A stretch of DNA of 64,000 bases from contig JBBRNI010000002.1 of the NCBI GenBank assembly GCA_038230395.1, positions 1-64,000 on the forward strand, in the 5' to 3' direction. The position numbers were made by a program, and so were the translations under genes. Position 1 is the first letter of the stretch; each line of letters opens with the position of its first letter. Of this stretch, positions 1-7,323 are shown piece by piece. The notes beneath the pieces were generated by a model, which saw nothing but the letters and a program-made list of their open reading frames with translations, was not told the DNA's origin and did no database searches. The stretch comes from JBDSWU01 sp038230395. Lineage in GTDB: Bacteria; Patescibacteriota; Saccharimonadia; Saccharimonadales; UBA4665.

Positions 1-53
1 CAAGCAAAGAGTTTGATAGCGTAGATGAATTTCTCGCTGACCTAAAAAAGTAG
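1..53 (+). CDS. Antitoxin C-terminus (partial, runs off window start)
   Basis: The frame is open from base 3 to the TAG at 51-53 and encodes a tail ending FDSVDEFLADLKK. This kind of acidic, amphipathic ending is common in RelB/Phd-type antitoxins. The body of the gene lies outside the window. It ends 5 bp before the RelE-like toxin, the usual antitoxin-then-toxin order. The call rests on the tail and the neighbour only. Confidence 0.5.
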   Translation, partial: SKEFDSVDEFLADLKK

Positions 54-58
54 ATGTT

Positions 59-319
59 ATGACCATTCGTTATTTGCCTAAGTTCAAAAAACAATATAAA
101 AAACTACCGCATAAACTGCAGACGCAATTTGACGAACGAGTGCAGTTATTCAACGTAGACCCTACGCTTCCAATGCTAAAAGTTCACCCTCTAAAAGGTG
201 AGTACCGGGGTTACTGGAGTATGAGTGTGAGTGGTGACATCCGTGCATTATACATAATGACCGGTGACACTATAGTAATCTTCGCCCTAATAGGTTCCCA
301 TAGTCAGCTATACGGTTAA
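59..319 (+). CDS. RelE/YafQ-family mRNA interferase toxin
   Basis: An 86-residue basic protein with the layout of RelE/ParE-superfamily toxins. The lysine-rich N-terminus (KFKKQYKKLP) forms the first helices. The middle reads HPLKGEYRGYWSMSVSGDIRALYI, matching the 'L.G...g.w.i.v..dyRviY' core of the fold, and it ends FALIGSHSQLYG, where the late His/Tyr pair is typical of YafQ/RelE. Known members cleave mRNA in the ribosomal A site and are neutralised by the upstream gene product. The partner antitoxin ends 5 bp upstream, so the two form one operon. A 30-nt boundary-type repeat begins 10 nt after the stop. Family is confident, subfamily is not. Confidence 0.85.
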   Translation: MTIRYLPKFKKQYKKLPHKLQTQFDERVQLFNVDPTLPMLKVHPLKGEYRGYWSMSVSGDIRALYIMTGDTIVIFALIGSHSQLYG

Positions 320-329
320 CTCTCATCTC

Positions 330-359
330 GGTTGCAATAACGTCTACGGTGGCCCTCCA
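330..359 (+). repeat. 30-nt boundary element, array I copy 1
   Basis: Runs from GGTT (330-333) to CCA (357-359), with CTACGGTG at 345-352. It starts 10 nt after the toxin stop. The similarity to copy 2 continues downstream as a degenerate AGCATAAGTATC-type tail. The other copies in this array are at 1212, 1799, 2522 and 5920. Confidence 0.7.
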
Positions 360-418
360 AAGCATAAGTATCACGAGAGGCCTTTGAGTGGTATTTTTAT
401 ATGATAGTATCTATACAT

Positions 419-1186
419 ATGAGTAAAATTACTGACGACCAAATTAAACCACTTCGAAAATGGAATATATCTGCAGGTGTACTTCATCTAACATCCCTTA
501 TCGCCGTTCTCATACTTTCCAATAACTTCTCTTTGCCAGTGACTGCTACATACATGACTGGTCCTCCTGGCTCAACTTTCACCAATCCAATACATTTATT
601 TAGTAATAACGTAAGCTACACAATAGCTTTGTTTCTCGGACTTTCAGCATTTTTCCATTTTTTTGTGTCATCAAAAAAAGTCTTCACAAAATATGCGGCT
701 AATTTAAAACAAAATAAAAATATCTTTCGCTGGGTTGAATACTCACTCAGCTCCTCAATAATGATATTTCTAATTGCTCAGCTAAACGGAATCAGCGATT
801 ATGCTGCACTTTTGGCTATTTTTGGAGTAAATGTATCTATGATTTTGTTTGGTTGGCTACAGGAAGAATATAACAATCCCGGTGAAGGTCGATGGTTACC
901 ATTTGTATTTGGTTGCATAGCAGGAATTGTTCCTTGGATAATCGTACTAGTCCAGCTCGCTACTCCTGGTGGCCCCTCAGCTACTAAAGCGCCTGGTTTC
1001 GTTTACGGAATTGTCATATCGCTTTTTATATTCTTCAATTGTTTTGCTTATGTTCAATTCAAGCAATACCAAGCAAAAAATAAATGGGCGAACTATCTAC
1101 GTGGCGAGAAAGCCTACATTGTATTAAGTTTTGTGGCTAAATCTTTACTTGCGTGGCAAATATTTACGGCAACTCTTGTAAAATAA
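419..1186 (+). CDS. Heliorhodopsin
   Basis: A 255-residue seven-helix retinal protein of the heliorhodopsin family. These have inverted topology (N-terminus inside) compared with type-1 rhodopsins and slow photocycles, with no established ion pumping. With ATG 419 as start, family landmarks fall exactly on the numbering of the reference protein 48C12: His23 (GVLHL), His80 (FFHFF), counterion Glu107 in RWVEYSLSSS, Ser237, and Schiff-base Lys241 in FVAKSLLAWQIF. This supports 419 over the in-frame ATG at 401, which adds six residues. It is a single-gene unit between two copies of the 30-nt element. No carotenoid or retinal synthesis gene is in the window, so retinal may be imported. A class I photolyase gene lies about 8.5 kb away. 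Confidence 0.95.
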   Translation: MSKITDDQIKPLRKWNISAGVLHLTSLIAVLILSNNFSLPVTATYMTGPPGSTFTNPIHLFSNNVSYTIALFLGLSAFFHFFVSSKKVFTKYAANLKQNKNIFRWVEYSLSSSIMIFLIAQLNGISDYAALLAIFGVNVSMILFGWLQEEYNNPGEGRWLPFVFGCIAGIVPWIIVLVQLATPGGPSATKAPGFVYGIVISLFIFFNCFAYVQFKQYQAKNKWANYLRGEKAYIVLSFVAKSLLAWQIFTATLVK

Positions 1187-1211
1187 GTTCCTTATTTTGT
1201 AATCCCATTGT

Positions 1212-1241
1212 AGTTGCAATAACATCTACGATGGCCCTCCA
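1212..1241 (+). repeat. 30-nt boundary element, array I copy 2
   Basis: AGTTGCAATAAC opens the element, ATGGCCCTCCA closes it, and the total is exactly 30 nt. It differs from copy 1 at only a few positions. It lies 25 nt after the heliorhodopsin stop and is followed by a terminator-like hairpin. Confidence 0.7.
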
Positions 1242-1253
1242 AGTATAAGCATC

Positions 1254-1281
1254 GTAAAAGACTTCCTCAGGAGTCTTTTAC
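1254..1281 (+). terminator. Hairpin terminator after heliorhodopsin
   Basis: GTAAAAGACT (1254-1263) pairs with AGTCTTTTAC (1272-1281) around an 8-nt loop that can partly close further, followed by CTTTG. The A/T-rich outer stem makes it usable in both directions. The T-run is short, so termination strength is uncertain. Confidence 0.5.
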
Positions 1282-1453
1282 TTTGATTGGTGAGTACGGC
1301 CATTAAGTACTTTGCCGCTAGCATTGGTAGGGTGTCAGGGTTCGGTAGGGCAAAGTCACGCCTAGGTGCTAGCACCAGGCATAATTTTGCGGCAGAGCGC
1401 CTCAGCGCAATCCCTCCGATCCACCCGATTTGCTTATACTTAGATAAAGCCAA
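1282..1453. other. Intergenic stretch with a short palindrome, no gene seen
   Basis: No convincing coding frame. It contains an imperfect palindrome at 1360-1380 (GCCT-A-GGTGC / GCACC-AGGC). It precedes the surviving part of hicB and may be its eroded 5' region, but the translated frames do not match the HicB N-terminus. Confidence 0.4.
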
Positions 1454-1579
1454 GGTGACACACTCGGTGAGGCCCTTGCCAATCTAAAAGAGGCTCTGGA
1501 GCTTTATTTTGAAGTAACTACAGAGCAGGATGTAGCTGATATATCCAGCCCCACTTTCCTAACTACGGTAACCATCTAG
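1454..1579 (+). pseudogene. hicB: HicB antitoxin remnant (C-terminal part)
   Basis: The frame GDTLGEALANLKEALELYF is the conserved middle and C-terminal helix of HicB antitoxins ('GdTleEAl.nikeAielyle'). It then ends at TAG 1577-1579. No start codon or N-terminal partial-RNase-H fold precedes it; the frame is closed by TAA at 1445-1447. It is a 5'-truncated relic immediately upstream of a broken hicA. Confidence 0.7.
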
Positions 1580-1584
1580 ACCTC

Positions 1585-1789
1585 ATGCCTATAAGGGCAG
1601 GCCATCAAAATTCTCCAAGCTAGGGGTTTTGTAGTTGCCCGACAACGCGGCTCTCATGTCGTCCTGACTAAGCTAGACGAAAAAACCAAATATACGACAG
1701 TCGTACCTTTACACAAATAGCTAAAAAAAGGAACTATCAAAAGTATTGCCAAGCTAGCCGGTTTAGACAAAAGCGACTTTGGTCTCTAA
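1585..1789 (+). pseudogene. hicA: HicA toxin, frameshifted and interrupted by TAG
   Basis: The ATG at 1585 begins MPIRAG, then a frameshift near 1600 moves to the frame reading IKILQARGFVVARQRGSH, the double-stranded-RNA-binding-like HicA core with its catalytic His. The frame continues through TVVPLHK and then meets TAG at 1718-1720. Intact HicA proteins have a Glu or similar before LKKGT here, so GAG to TAG is the simplest reading. Coding continues in frame (LKKGTIKSIAKLAGLDKSDF) to TAA 1787-1789. Two independent lesions make it non-functional. Together with the hicB relic it is a dead HicBA module in one unit of the array. Confidence 0.8.
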
Positions 1790-1798
1790 CATAATTTC

Positions 1799-1828
1799 GG
1801 CTGCGGTAGCGTGCACGGTGGCCCTCCA
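1799..1828 (+). repeat. 30-nt boundary element, array I copy 3
   Basis: GGCTGCGGTAGC opens, GTGGCCCTCCA closes, 30 nt in total. It begins 9 nt after the last codon of the hicA relic and ends 35 nt before the next start codon. Confidence 0.7.
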
Positions 1829-1863
1829 TTAGGTTTACGTTTATTTTTTGCTAAGATACTCGT

Positions 1864-2472
1864 ATGAGTTATTTTCGACGGCACTGGTATCAACTCGGTT
1901 TTGTCGCAGCGATTGTATTTTCAGGCATATTAATTATTTGGCACCGGGATATATCGGAGTTAAGGTTATTGCTAAGTATTAGTTTGATTACGCTTTTCAT
2001 CCATCAGTTCGAGGAGTACCAACTGCCAGGCTACTTTCCTCGGATGGTCAATACTGCTATGTTCCGAAGCAATCAACCTGATAGATTTCCCCTTAACACC
2101 AACACTGCGTTACTCATAAACGCCGGCTTGGGCTGGACACTCTATATGCTAGCTATAATCTTAGGACAGCACGCAGTATGGCTAGCAACCGCCACAATTG
2201 TTATCTCTGCGGGCAATGTCATAGCTCATACGATACTCTTTAATATCAAAGGTAAAACATTTTATAATCCAGGTTTACTTACCTCACTAGTGTTATTTTT
2301 GCCGATGACGGTGTACTATTTCATATTTCTCAGCCGACACGATCTATTGCATCCCGCCACATTAACTATCGGTATTCTACTCGGGTTATTGGTTAACTAT
2401 TTCGGCGTGATTAAGTTAATTACCATACTAAGCGACAAGAAGACTGTTTATATTTTTAAGCCCTTTCGATAA
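1864..2472 (+). CDS. HXXEE-domain membrane protein
   Basis: A 202-residue integral membrane protein with about six hydrophobic segments. The signature HQFEE lies at residues 47-51, just after the second segment, and a second polar site (NVIAHTILFN, about residues 118-127) lies within the membrane part. This matches the HXXEE family, whose function is unknown and whose conserved His/Glu suggest metal binding or catalysis. The start is supported by TAAGAT at 1852-1857, six bases before the ATG, implying a leaderless transcript. It stands alone between two copies of the 30-nt element. Family is fairly sure, role unknown. Confidence 0.75.
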   Translation: MSYFRRHWYQLGFVAAIVFSGILIIWHRDISELRLLLSISLITLFIHQFEEYQLPGYFPRMVNTAMFRSNQPDRFPLNTNTALLINAGLGWTLYMLAIILGQHAVWLATATIVISAGNVIAHTILFNIKGKTFYNPGLLTSLVLFLPMTVYYFIFLSRHDLLHPATLTIGILLGLLVNYFGVIKLITILSDKKTVYIFKPFR

Positions 2473-2759
2473 GGCTTCACATATCTAAAGGCTGTAAGCC
2501 CTATGTATTCTTGCCTAGCTCGGTTGCGATAGAGTGCTCGTTGGCCATCTGAGTTTAAGCATTATAAAAACTCTTCAATCAAAAAATATTGTTTGGTATA
2601 ATTAAAAAACATAAAACGACTAACAAAAATATCCATCATACTTGTTTTAGCCACAATTACAGCTACATCTTTGTATTATATTAGCACGCACCCTTCGAAT
2701 GCTCGACCAAAGCAGATTCATAAAATGTATCTAACAAAGTCTTTTGCTATAGTGAGATT
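2473..2759. other. Intergenic stretch with element copy 4 and an open frame lacking a start
   Basis: Holds the element copy at 2522-2551. A frame open from about 2611 to TGA 2761-2763 would encode a short basic, then hydrophobic, peptide (KRLTKISIILVLATITATS). It has only ATA at its head, so translation is doubtful. It could be the remnant of a membrane or lipoprotein gene. The promoter of the next gene lies at its end. Confidence 0.35.
2522..2551 (+). repeat. 30-nt boundary element, array I copy 4 (degenerate)
   Basis: GGTTGCGATAGAG at the start matches the other copies. The 3' end has drifted (GGCCATCTG where the others have GGCCCTCCA). The downstream tail TTTAAGCATTATAAAAACTC again resembles the tail of copy 2. 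Confidence 0.6.
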
Positions 2760-4550
2760 ATGAAAATAGAAGATTACTATCTAATCGGAGACTTGCGCAC
2801 GACGGCCTTAGTATCCAACAGAGGCTCTATTGACTGGCTTTGTTTGCCTTACTTCGATTCACCCAGTGTTTTTGGCACGTTACTGGATAGCAAGGCAGGC
2901 TGTTTTAGCTTAGATGTTGATGGTTATGAAGTGGTCAGCGATTACATGGAAGCCAGCGCGGTAGTCCAGCTTACTGCCACTAAAGGTGGCAAAAGTTTCA
3001 GCCTGAGTGACTACATGGTTCCAGAAAATGCTACCCAAGCTACAAATCAATACCTAGTACGGAAAATAACGGCTATAAGCGGACAGCCTACGGTACATTT
3101 TAGCTTTCGACCGCGGCCAAATTACTCTTTAGGTGATGTTACCGTGGGGCACGACGATGAACTGAGGCTGGAGGTTGAAATTGGTACTGGCTTACTAATT
3201 ATGCATCTTCCAATAGGGACAATAGCTGCGGCCGCCGGTGATCATTTTGATATCTCTATACAGATGGAAGCTAAGGGTAGCAAGGAATTAATATTAGAAT
3301 TTGTGCCAGCTGGCCATGCTTCACTGCTGCGAAATGATTTAGAAGCGACGACTAACGATTTCTGGCACAAATGGGTAAGCAGAGGCCGATACTTTGAATT
3401 TTGTAAGCAAAAACTAATTCGATCAGCTATAACCCTCAAATTACTCCAATTTTACCCGACCGGTGCAATTGTGGCGGCGCCGACTACCTCACTGCCAGAA
3501 GAAATTGGCGGTGTCCGTAACTGGGACTACCGCTACGTATGGATCCGTGACGCTACCTATACGCTATATGCGTTTTATGTGTTGGGGTACTACGAGGAGG
3601 CCGAGCGGTTTTTTAGCTTCATTAAGAAAATTACCGAGCAGTGTCTGGCCAATGACTTTAGTATCTCTGTTATGTACACAATTTGGGGCGAAGTTGTGCC
3701 AAAAGAACAGGAACTACACCATTTAGCCGGATTTGAGAATTCCAAACCTGTAAGAATTGGTAACACCGCTGCTGAACAGTTTCAGCTTGATGTCTACGGT
3801 ACGCTCATCGACGCCATATATGTGACGACTAAAAATATAAACTTTACGGCTGCCGAACAATTAGAACGTAAGCAGCTAGTCATGCAATTGGTCAGAAAGA
3901 TTGATGATGTCTGGCAAAATCCTGACTCAGGTATCTGGGAAGCTCGGATCGAACCACAGCATTATACCTATAGCAAAGTCATGGCATGGGTTGGAGCTAA
4001 CAGAGCTACGAGGTTGCAAAGTGAACTGTCTATCGATGGAGCCGATCTTGAACTTTGTAAACACTTAGAGTTTACAATCCAAGAATGGATACAGAAGAAT
4101 TGTTTTCAAACAAGTACTGGCAATTACTCACAACACCCTGGTGTATTAGCTAGTGACGCCACAAATTTTCTGTTTGTGTTACTTCAGTTCTTAGATAAAC
4201 ACGATCCGCTCACGGCTCAGATTATTAATAAAACCATGGATGAATTAAGTTTTGATGAAGTCTTCGTATATCGTTATCTTGCTGATGACGGTTTACCTGG
4301 TAAAGAAGGCGCGTTTTTGGTCTGTAGTTGGTGGCTCATATCAGCTTTTGCTATTTTGGAGGATGTTGAAAAAGCCCAGTCACTGTTTCGTAAATTCGAA
4401 AGTTATTTGCATCCAAGTGGCCTTATATCTGAAGAAATCAAGCCAGAAAGTGGTCAATATTTAGGCAACTATCCTCAGGCCTTCTCGCACCTTGGCTACA
4501 TCATGACCACCCACTATATCCACAAGTATCAAGCCCGCGTAAAGCATTAA
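2760..4550 (+). CDS. Glycoside hydrolase family 15 (glucoamylase/trehalase type)
   Basis: A 596-residue cytoplasmic protein with the two-part GH15 plan. The N-terminal beta-sandwich starts IGDLRTTALVSNRGSIDW, the hallmark opening of the bacterial GH15 clade that includes mycobacterial trehalases. An (alpha/alpha)6 barrel follows from about residue 225. The barrel carries RNWDYRYVWIRDA (about 251-263), a general-acid region WEARIEP (about 398) and a catalytic-base region EEIKPESGQYLGNYPQAFSH near the C-terminus. Members hydrolyse alpha-glucans or trehalose to glucose. No signal peptide is present. TATAGT at 2748-2753 lies six bases before the ATG. The ROK kinase that follows may phosphorylate the sugar produced. 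Trehalose versus oligoglucan cannot be decided. Confidence 0.9.
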   Translation: MKIEDYYLIGDLRTTALVSNRGSIDWLCLPYFDSPSVFGTLLDSKAGCFSLDVDGYEVVSDYMEASAVVQLTATKGGKSFSLSDYMVPENATQATNQYLVRKITAISGQPTVHFSFRPRPNYSLGDVTVGHDDELRLEVEIGTGLLIMHLPIGTIAAAAGDHFDISIQMEAKGSKELILEFVPAGHASLLRNDLEATTNDFWHKWVSRGRYFEFCKQKLIRSAITLKLLQFYPTGAIVAAPTTSLPEEIGGVRNWDYRYVWIRDATYTLYAFYVLGYYEEAERFFSFIKKITEQCLANDFSISVMYTIWGEVVPKEQELHHLAGFENSKPVRIGNTAAEQFQLDVYGTLIDAIYVTTKNINFTAAEQLERKQLVMQLVRKIDDVWQNPDSGIWEARIEPQHYTYSKVMAWVGANRATRLQSELSIDGADLELCKHLEFTIQEWIQKNCFQTSTGNYSQHPGVLASDATNFLFVLLQFLDKHDPLTAQIINKTMDELSFDEVFVYRYLADDGLPGKEGAFLVCSWWLISAFAILEDVEKAQSLFRKFESYLHPSGLISEEIKPESGQYLGNYPQAFSHLGYIMTTHYIHKYQARVKH

Positions 4551-4659
4551 CCTCAAGACTGTCTCAACCGGTCGACACTGCACGATAGCGGTCAATCAAT
4601 AAGTAACACCTGCGCCTTTCTGGAGATGGAATAAAGCAGACTTTTGTTATGATAGTGCC

Positions 4660-5547
4660 ATGCAACAACAACTTTACGGCGCAATTGAATTTGGCGGAAC
4701 TAAAACAATTTGTGCCATTGGCTATGCCAGCGGCGAGCTAGTTGCACAAGCAAATTTTTCAACAACATCTGTCGACGAAACTCTTGGCAACATCTACCAT
4801 TTCTTTGGCGCAAATGAACCAATAAGCGCTCTTGGCGTAGGAGCGTTTGGACCACTCAACTTAGACATTGCTTCCTTGGACTACGGCGCTATGCACAATA
4901 CCCCGAAACCGGGATGGGAGAATGTTAACCTAAAAACATTACTTTCTGAGCACTTCAAAGTACCAATTACTATCGACCTTGATGTCAATGCGGCGGCGCT
5001 TGGAGAACTACATTTCGGGGTCGCCAAAGGTCTAAACAACTTTGTTTATTTAACCCTTGGTACCGGTATTGGTGGCAGCTTAATCATGGACGGTAAAGTG
5101 ACGCATGGTATTCGCAATCTAGAGATGGGACATATGCGAATACCACACGAAACGTTTAGCAATGGTTTTGAGGGGACCTGTCCATTTCATAAAGATTGTC
5201 TAGAAGGAATAGCAAGTGGCTATGCTATGGAGCAACGCTACCATCAAAAAGCAGAGCTGCTTGATAGCTCGGCTGACGAGGCAATCTGGGGCTTAGAAGC
5301 ATCCTACATTGCAGTAGCGCTCAATAATATAATGATGACTTTTGGTCCAGAAGTGATCATACTGGGCGGCAGCCTAATGAAAAATACTGGAATACTTGAA
5401 GCAATACACCATGACGTTGCCACTCACATTAACGGCTACATGACCTTCCCCGATTTAAACACCTACATTGTACGATCAAGTGGCGAGACTAATGGCGTCC
5501 TGGGAGCAATCCAGCTCGCGGCTAAATCTGCAGCGAATTCGCAGTAG
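4660..5547 (+). CDS. ROK-family sugar kinase (fructokinase-like)
   Basis: A 295-residue ROK kinase. The N-terminal phosphate loop is IEFGGTKT (about residues 8-15). The sugar-binding region is near DLDVNAAALGE. The zinc site follows the fructokinase pattern GHMRIPH...GFEGTCPFHKDCLEG (one His, then Cys-x-x-His-x-x-Cys), and a late adenosine loop reads FGPEVIILGGS. ROK enzymes transfer ATP phosphate to hexoses; the Zn motif with CPFH resembles ScrK/GmuE-type fructokinases, so fructose, mannose or glucose are candidates. TATGAT at 4648-4653 is six bases upstream of the ATG. It follows the GH15 gene in the same direction with a gap of about 110 bp and its own promoter. Confidence 0.88.
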   Translation: MQQQLYGAIEFGGTKTICAIGYASGELVAQANFSTTSVDETLGNIYHFFGANEPISALGVGAFGPLNLDIASLDYGAMHNTPKPGWENVNLKTLLSEHFKVPITIDLDVNAAALGELHFGVAKGLNNFVYLTLGTGIGGSLIMDGKVTHGIRNLEMGHMRIPHETFSNGFEGTCPFHKDCLEGIASGYAMEQRYHQKAELLDSSADEAIWGLEASYIAVALNNIMMTFGPEVIILGGSLMKNTGILEAIHHDVATHINGYMTFPDLNTYIVRSSGETNGVLGAIQLAAKSAANSQ

Positions 5548-5572
5548 GTTGAGCGGTACTTTTCAAATTATA

Positions 5573-5914
5573 TTACTTTGATTCGAACAGTTTTATATAT
5601 TGCGCTTTAAGCTTGGCTAAGCGAGCTACTGCAGCAGCATTTGTGGCATGCAAGTCAGAGTGGCTATTAGAATGTCGCTCGTACATATATAGTGGAAGGT
5701 TAACTAGCCCGACTCTGCACTGATACAAAGTTCTGAGCGCGAATTCATAATCATTATGTGGAAAGTAGGTATTTGTTTCATCACGATATCCAATACGTTC
5801 AAATATTCGTATATGATACATAAACGTGGCATTATTTATGCCAAACGTGTCACTACCATTACGCAAAAAATTAACAATCGGGGCGTGGATGAGGTTACCC
5901 ACGCCACTGAGCAA
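5573..5914 (-). pseudogene. Family 2 glycosyltransferase, C-terminal fragment
   Basis: 113 codons resemble the last third of GT2 enzymes: a NATFMYHIRIFERIGYRDE stretch after the active site, then FPHNDYEFALRTLYQC (the acidic ED-type motif with the base region), then LPLYMYERHSNSHS. The nucleotide-binding half with its DxD motif is missing. The upstream end stops just short of copy 5 of the 30-nt element (5920-5947), so the break coincides with the repeat. It is convergent with the ROK kinase. A free-standing function is unlikely. Confidence 0.65.
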
Positions 5915-5919
5915 TTACT

Positions 5920-5947
5920 AGTTGCGCTGGTAACGACGGCCCCTCCG
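5920..5947 (+). repeat. Boundary element, array I copy 5 (isolated, 28 nt)
   Basis: AGTTGCGCTGGTAACGACGG followed by CCCCTCCG. It matches the other copies with a 2-nt deletion. It marks the point where the glycosyltransferase fragment is cut off, 3.4 kb away from copy 4. Confidence 0.5.
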
Positions 5948-5955
5948 CATAACCG

Positions 5956-6019
5956 CTAAGTTGAGGCGCTCAAAGCAAAAGCTCGCTCAACACAACGCTT
6001 CGGTGATACGACTAAAAAA
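5956..6019 (+). other. Possible gene-end relic
   Basis: Directly after element copy 5, a frame with no start codon encodes VEALKAKARSTQRFGDTTKK and ends at TAG 6017-6019. Its basic, low-complexity tail looks like the end of a protein rather than noise. It may be the 3' end of a gene lost at the repeat. Weak evidence. Confidence 0.2.
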
Positions 6020-6054
6020 TAGCTAATATTTGTAATACGTTATATAATAGTGTT

Positions 6055-6504
6055 ATGAATCGTGAGCCATCGTTTGTAGAACGTCATAAACAACTCGCAG
6101 CAGGTGCTATGCTAGCGAGCCTAGCCGTATCTGGCTGTGCCAGCGGTGACCACCAAAGTCGGTATAAAGCCTGCGATAAGTTTGGTGTGGTCGCTCAAAA
6201 CCGCTGGGCACCAGTTGGTGCTGCGGTTAAGTCAAAGCCAAATGTACTGGCTCAAAAGTTAGCGCCTGGCTTTGCCGGAAATGAAATAATCGCGGTTGAC
6301 GGCTGGGCGCACACCACTCCCGCATATCCGCGCAACCAGGCACCGTACAACAGCAACATTTGGTTTCACTTGGCAAACCAAGAGGGCTGGGTGGCATTTG
6401 CGGCAGTTCGGGGCGAGGCGACTTTGCCAGACCCGACAGGCCATGCCTACGGAGGCCATGCTGCTCCAACCCCTGCCAATTGCCAAGAGGTCTATAAACC
6501 ATAA
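6055..6504 (+). CDS. Small secreted lipoprotein, SH3-like
   Basis: 149 residues. The N-terminus has a positively charged start, a hydrophobic stretch and the lipobox AVSG-Cys28, so it should be lipid-anchored on the outer face of the membrane. The mature part has four cysteines in all (including the lipidated one) and a segment NSNIWFHLANQEGWVAFAAVRGE that resembles the last strands of bacterial SH3 domains. That would suggest wall or peptide binding. TATAAT at 6043-6048 is six bases before the ATG. It opens a run of three exported proteins. Function otherwise unknown. Confidence 0.65.
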   Translation: MNREPSFVERHKQLAAGAMLASLAVSGCASGDHQSRYKACDKFGVVAQNRWAPVGAAVKSKPNVLAQKLAPGFAGNEIIAVDGWAHTTPAYPRNQAPYNSNIWFHLANQEGWVAFAAVRGEATLPDPTGHAYGGHAAPTPANCQEVYKP

Positions 6505-6536
6505 TAGTTTGACGATGTGCTGTATGATTAGGGTAG

Positions 6537-7259
6537 ATGAAACTAAAACTCAGTACTTTAGTTAGCACAACCTTAGGCAGCATCGTAGCCAGCTTACTTT
6601 TATTTGGAAGCTCAGCTTTTGCTCAGGGTATATACACTAGCGGAAATGTTGGTACTGATGTTTCATGGCCTAATTGTAGTGCCAGCATTTCAGCAACCTA
6701 CAAGTTTGGTATTGTTGGTGTGACCAACGGTACTGGATACTCCACGAGCCCTTGCCTTGCCGCTGAAGCCACACACTTCACCAATCTAAGCTTGTATGCT
6801 AATACAGGTTGGTACAGCGGATCAACCCATGTCACAGCTACTACTCCAAAGCTCTGTAGTGCTGGTGATAATAACTGCTTAGCATACAACTATGGATACA
6901 ATGCCGGGCTATACGCCTACGACGCGGCCGCAGGCGTCAATGTCCATGGCACTACCTGGTGGCTCGACGTCGAAAACGGTAATACCTGGTCAACTGATAC
7001 GCTGCAGAACCAAAATAGTTTACAAGGCGAATACGATGCCCTACTAGCCCGCGGCGTCACAACAATTGGAGCCTACAGCACAACCGCACAGTGGAACGCT
7101 ATTACTGGCAACTGGATCAATAATTGGCCCGGCTGGGGTGCTACAACAGTAAAAACTGCTAACCAAGCCAAGACTTATTGCAGTGGGCATCAGTTTACTG
7201 GTGGAGCAACTTGGCTCATTCAGTTCAGGGGCTCGCTCGATCAAGATTACGCCTGTTAG
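6537..7259 (+). CDS. Secreted GH25-like / DUF1906-like glycosidase-fold protein
   Basis: 240 residues with a Sec signal peptide cleaved near SSAFA-Q (29/30). The mature domain resembles the actinobacterial glycoside-hydrolase-like family: GTDVSWPNC (39-47), FGIVGVTNGTGYSTSPC (57-73), CLAYNYGYNAG, then WWLDVENGN (141-149) with the acidic pair Asp144/Glu146 where GH25 lysozymes place catalytic acids. The end reads FTGGATWLIQFRG...DYAC. Six or more cysteines suggest disulfides. A role in cutting peptidoglycan, of self or of host, is inferred. TATGAT at 6523-6528 is eight bases before the ATG. It follows the lipoprotein by 32 bp. Confidence 0.7.
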   Translation: MKLKLSTLVSTTLGSIVASLLLFGSSAFAQGIYTSGNVGTDVSWPNCSASISATYKFGIVGVTNGTGYSTSPCLAAEATHFTNLSLYANTGWYSGSTHVTATTPKLCSAGDNNCLAYNYGYNAGLYAYDAAAGVNVHGTTWWLDVENGNTWSTDTLQNQNSLQGEYDALLARGVTTIGAYSTTAQWNAITGNWINNWPGWGATTVKTANQAKTYCSGHQFTGGATWLIQFRGSLDQDYAC

Positions 7260-7323
7260 TATTTGGGTTGACTCCGGCGCCCAGCGGGCTTAAGATTGAA
7301 CAATACGTAACATAAGGATCTTT

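Larger units (their letters stand above)
1..2551 (+). mobile_element. Candidate cassette array I
   Basis: Four short + strand units (antitoxin/RelE, heliorhodopsin, HicBA remnant, HXXEE protein) are each followed within 10-50 nt by a copy of the same 30-nt element. Unit content (two toxin-antitoxin modules plus unrelated single genes) and the gene-then-element order resemble an integron cassette array. No integrase and no canonical attC boxes are visible, and at least one unit (1864) has its own promoter, so a classical integron is not claimed. The left boundary lies outside the window. Confidence 0.4.

Noticed and set aside
330..2551. Classical integron with attC sites
   Set aside because: No GTTRRRY/RYYYAAC boxes with a conserved imperfect stem are visible in the 30-nt elements, and no IntI gene lies in the window. 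A cassette-like system is kept only as a hypothesis.
2611..2763. Short hydrophobic peptide overlapping the GH15 start
   Set aside because: No ATG, GTG or TTG and no ribosome site; GH15 has its own leaderless promoter. Kept only as a remark in the intergenic entry.
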